Positions 60,371-64,000 of a stretch of DNA of 64,000 nt are shown piece by piece (the stretch's first letter is position 1; each line of letters begins with the position of its first letter). Location: NCBI GenBank assembly GCA_961205875.1, contig OY540815.1:11408001-11472000 (forward strand). Direction: 5' to 3'. Source of the stretch: Sialis fuliginosa. Lineage: Eukaryota; Arthropoda; Insecta; Megaloptera; Sialidae. The position numbers and the translations under genes are program-made. A model generated the notes under the pieces. The model did not search any database, was not told the DNA's origin, and saw nothing but the letters and a program-made list of their open reading frames with translations.

Positions 60371-60643
60371 CAGGGGTCACCAAACTTTTCGAGAAACGAG
60401 CCGGATCGATTTTTTTATAAACATGAGGGGCTGGACGATAAAATATTCTTGTTGGAATCCAATTAGAACAGTTTATAATGAAAATATTTATTAAAATGTA
60501 CATTATATGTGTACATAAAATCATTAAATTGTATAAAATTAATATTTCACATATATAAAATATTTTTATATAAAAATCGAGAGCCGGATGAAAATCTTTG
60601 GAGGGCCGGATCCGGCCCGCGGGCCATAGTTTGGTGACCACTG
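60371..60643. mobile_element. hAT MITE with exact 8-bp target duplication
   Basis: It begins CAGGGGTCACCAAACTTTTC and ends, inverted, CAGTGGTCACCAAACTATGG. CATTATAG is duplicated exactly at 60363-60370 and 60644-60651. GC-rich subterminal parts (GAGCCGGATC, GGATCCGGCCCGC) flank an AT-rich centre. It is 273 bp; the minus frame across it is not a gene. Confidence 0.92.
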
Positions 60644-60959
60644 CATTATAGCATAAATTGTCGTCTGATAGGTACTAGTCTTTTTCGGCATTTTTTCGTT
60701 TTGTGAACGTTTATGTGTTTTCTTATTGTTTCGAGTTGGGTTCACAAAAACACAACAAGGATAGGAAAGTTGCTAATGATCTAATCATAGCAGGATGTTA
60801 ATAAATAGGATGATAGTGTTGATAGAATGTGTAGATATGGTATAGGTTAACTAGGGATTAGGGATCAGGAATACGTATTTGTTTTTAATAAAATTTATTA
60901 AATATTCTTCTAAATAATTGCAAATTTTATATATTTTTATAAAAAAATTGAGATAAACT

Positions 60960-61215
60960 ATATATATAAACTATAATATCGGGGTTGGGGTACGTTATAC
61001 CCAAGGCAAAGCCACTAGTATAATATACAATGTGATTAATATTAATAACGTATACATAAATCTGTACGTTTTATCTGTAGAATCTAAACTTATCATTGTT
61101 TCTTAGGCAAAATAATTATTTTGATAGTTTTTAAACATTTTGTCTATCTGTCTGGTCGTTCTAAATAGATACGAAAACTACTGAACTGATTTTGATTGGA
61201 TTTTCACTGTTAGAA
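60960..61215. repeat. Retroposon-like repeat fragments
   Basis: TACTAGTGGCTTTGCCTTGG on the minus strand at about 61000-61020 is a start of the 'CTAGTG' type. At 61141-61200 the plus strand reads gtctatctgtctggtcgttc and ACTGAACTGATTTTGATTGG, from another repeat. Confidence 0.35.
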
Positions 61216-61789
61216 AATTTAAGACGCTGTTTTCTAAAAAATATATGTGAAAATAAAAATAAAAGTAGTAATAAATACAATTTATTGGATTTATTTTTTC
61301 AGTTGGCATTTTGCAATAAATATGTAGAAAATTATAATCATAATAATGAATGGCAGTTGTAATATTGTTTAATTAAACTACAACACTGCATTCATTACGG
61401 GGATGTCAACAGTCAATCACATGAGCGTTCACTGATTTTGAAATACATGCGGGCAAAACTGCGGGTAGATATTAAATATAATAATATTAAATTGTTAGTT
61501 TATAGCCTATGTTGGAATTTCGATTCTTTTCTAAAACTTATTTATAATTTTTGTACAGCTTGTCTAATATATGTTAAAAACGGTAGCTTTATGAGTTATT
61601 GGATAAATATGGTATTATATTTTTTTTAATAATATTTAAATACAGGTAAACAAAAAAAAATTAATTTACTCTATACAAATTTATTTATTTAAAGGCGAAT
61701 TTATATTGGGTAAGGTTTAGTAGTTGAAAAAAAGCATTCTAACCATAACTAATAAAAGATAACCACAACTCTTATTAAATGCATCCAAA

Positions 61790-62080
61790 TTAACGTATAC
61801 TACCACGTTCTATACAAATTTCCGTATTGTCGTATACATTTAAATAACAACAATAGTACTTTGCGCACACGCAGACCATGTCCAGCGCAACAAACAGAGA
61901 TGCTGGTTTTAGTAGAACGAGACGGCGGTTTGAGCGCCTCTAGTGGTAGAATATTAACGCCGATTTCAGCAGTATCGTCGCGTATGGTAAACACGACGGT
62001 CACGCTACAGTGCGGTTGACGCGAGAACTTTCTGTTCGAATTGACGCGCGCGAAAGTCTGTGCAACAATTGAAATGTTTT
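61790..62080. other. GC-richer, CpG-bearing island 14, possible promoter
   Basis: The most CpG-dense block of the right half (GACGCGAGAAC, TTGACGCGCGCG), containing a CTCF-like core GCGCCTCTAGTGG (61934-61946). Could be a promoter or non-coding first exon on either strand; no downstream exon is identified. Confidence 0.35.
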
Positions 62081-62089
62081 AAATTCTAT

Positions 62090-64000
62090 TCTGTTGATGA
62101 CAGATTGTTGTTTGTTGTAGTTTTGTGATATGTTTTTCCAAACTGACTGAAGGAAATTATGGGATTCATATATTGATTTATTATTAACACTATTTACAGA
62201 GGTAATTTTAATAGAAATTATTTTTATATATTTCATAGTACCTAGTATATAATATTTAATAAATTCAGAAATATTATTCATTTCTGTTTTATTAAAAAAT
62301 AATCACAAACATTGATCCAGTATTCAGAAAAGTATGTTTTAATATAATTTGAGAAAAAGAACTAAGTTAAAAATAATTTAATGTCATATAGTTACACAAA
62401 AAACTAAAAACTTATAAAATATCAAAGTAATACAATGTGTAATTGGAAATAAAAAGTTCTACAACAAAATTCTTACAGAAATTACAAACTTCAGCGTGTA
62501 TTTATACACTTCTTTGATTGCTATCGCTGTCTACAAACTTTACTTTAAATCGACAAATTTAATGTTTTCTGTCTGTTTAAGAATTTCACACCAATTCGCT
62601 ATAAAATATTTATTTAAAGAGATTGAAATATAAAAGAAATATCAATTTTATCTATGATTAATTTATATCAGAGATTTATGTATTTATTTATTTGTTTTTA
62701 AGTACATGCTATTAATTAATGTATTTAATTAATTTATTATAATATGTTTTTATAATAAATATTTTAAGTAAACATATTATTTTTATACGCATGTTGTATT
62801 AATTGTTCGTAAACATAATATATAGCATGAAAATAACTTTAGAAAGAACGTAAATCAAATGAAAAGGTATAGTTTAATAATTAAAACAATATGGTAGTTT
62901 ATTATTAACCCATCATTTTGACATGTTTACCCTCTGGTTATTAAATAACATATATTATGAAACATTTCTATGTTAATTGATCATATAAATATAAATTAGT
63001 TATCAAAATTTGAGCACAAACCTAGAAATGACCGTATAAAAGTAAAATATATATTTAATAGAAACGGTCTATACTAATTCTTTATTACAATATTAGTAAT
63101 TACATAGTTAATTTTTTAAATTAGTTCTGTCATTCTCACGAGGATAGAATGATAATTAATAAAATTAAACGTAACTACGTAAATACATTAACATCATGAA
63201 AATTTTATGATAATGTGTTTTATTAATAAAATATATGTTACTTTTGTTGTTTTTTTATAAATTTTTAAATTACATTAAAACCTGTTACATATCCTCACAA
63301 AATTGTTTAAATAATAATTTTTAATTTAATCATTTGTACCCACAATTTTAAATCTATCAAAAAATTAATTGAAATTATTAAATAATTTATTGAATTAAAT
63401 TTAATTTTTCCTATGTGTTTCTGGAATTTGTTATGAAACGGAATTGGAGGGAAAATTAATAATACGTACAATTAAAAATTTCCTTTCATAAATACATACA
63501 TGATACAAAAAAAACATATCCATATTTGATCAAATATTTTACACTTTGTAACAAAAAAATACAAAATCCTTTGATGCATACATGTGTTATTAATGAATGG
63601 TTCGGTTATTTTGTCTGAAAATACGTATACATTAATTTGTATACCTGAGAGGACATGATGTTATTTTTATTTAATGGTGTTTAATGAATTTCGTAACATG
63701 AAATTTAAGGTTTTTTAGATTCTGGATGTATTTTTTAATTGTAAACATTTTCAAGGCTTAAGTGAAAATACAAGAAACTCGTAAAAAGTAAAGCTCTAAA
63801 GATGTTCACGAATCGACAATCAAAACAACATCATTTCAAAAATAATAGGCTTAAAGTATCTAAAAATAATTCTGTTGAAAAGTAATTTATTAATTCATTG
63901 TTTGTATAAACTATTTCGTTGTTATTTTTTATAGGTATATAGTTAATATGAGACCCATAATTCATAATTTTATATTTATATAGATATTTTCAGAAAGCAA
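62090..64000. other. Very AT-rich spacer to window end
   Basis: No gene, repeat end or motif that I can support. Confidence 0.4.

Noticed and set aside
60270-60641. 123-codon minus frame
   Set aside because: Covers the hAT MITE and its flank; no transposase or other protein features.
61800-62003. 67-codon minus frame in the CpG-rich block
   Set aside because: No domain and no in-phase neighbouring exon; a promoter or non-coding exon is as likely.

Overview
The window is strongly AT-rich nuclear DNA from an animal. Genes have many small exons with standard GT-AG introns, and there are many short DNA transposons and no operons. The only clear protein-coding genes are two tandem GH31 alpha-glucosidases with an N-terminal trefoil (P-type) domain. 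Gene structure, transposon types (hAT, mariner, pogo-like, Harbinger-like) and the compact AT-rich introns suggest an insect, perhaps a sap-feeding hemipteran. The order-level guess is inference only.

Region 1-9.3 kb, minus strand. A complete GH31 gene runs from 9303 down to 1709. It has 17 coding exons, which I joined in phase to a 972-residue protein, close to human lysosomal acid alpha-glucosidase (952 residues). It has a signal-anchor-like start, a trefoil domain, and both catalytic aspartates (about D490 and D589). Immediately downstream is a second, paralogous gene, of which only the first 261 residues lie in the window. It starts near 956 and runs off the left edge, and it has a longer N-terminal tail and a clear transmembrane anchor. 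Introns of the complete gene are crowded with small non-autonomous transposons, some nested, and one of them abuts a splice donor.

Region 9.3-64 kb. I see no convincing protein-coding gene, tRNA, rRNA or CRISPR array in about 54 kb. The region is AT-rich spacer (or a very long intron of a gene outside the window). It contains (i) many short transposons with recognisable inverted repeats and target-site duplications, (ii) interspersed repeats with two or more copies in the window, (iii) microsatellites and two adjacent tandem duplications, and (iv) about fifteen GC-richer islands of 150-480 bp. The islands stand out from the background and could be conserved regulatory DNA. One transposon keeps readable protein sequence: a broken mariner at about 55.77-56.95 kb with another palindromic element inserted in it. 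No retrovirus-like or other viral remnant was recognised.

Functionally, the gene pair fits membrane-anchored or secretory-pathway alpha-1,4-glucosidases (lysosomal or gut-surface) that arose by tandem duplication and differ in their N-terminal anchors. I found no undescribed biological system that I can support. The most unusual points are a possible C-terminal membrane-anchor exon in the complete gene, the transposon sitting on a splice donor, and a set of CTCF-like and GC-rich islands in an otherwise empty stretch.
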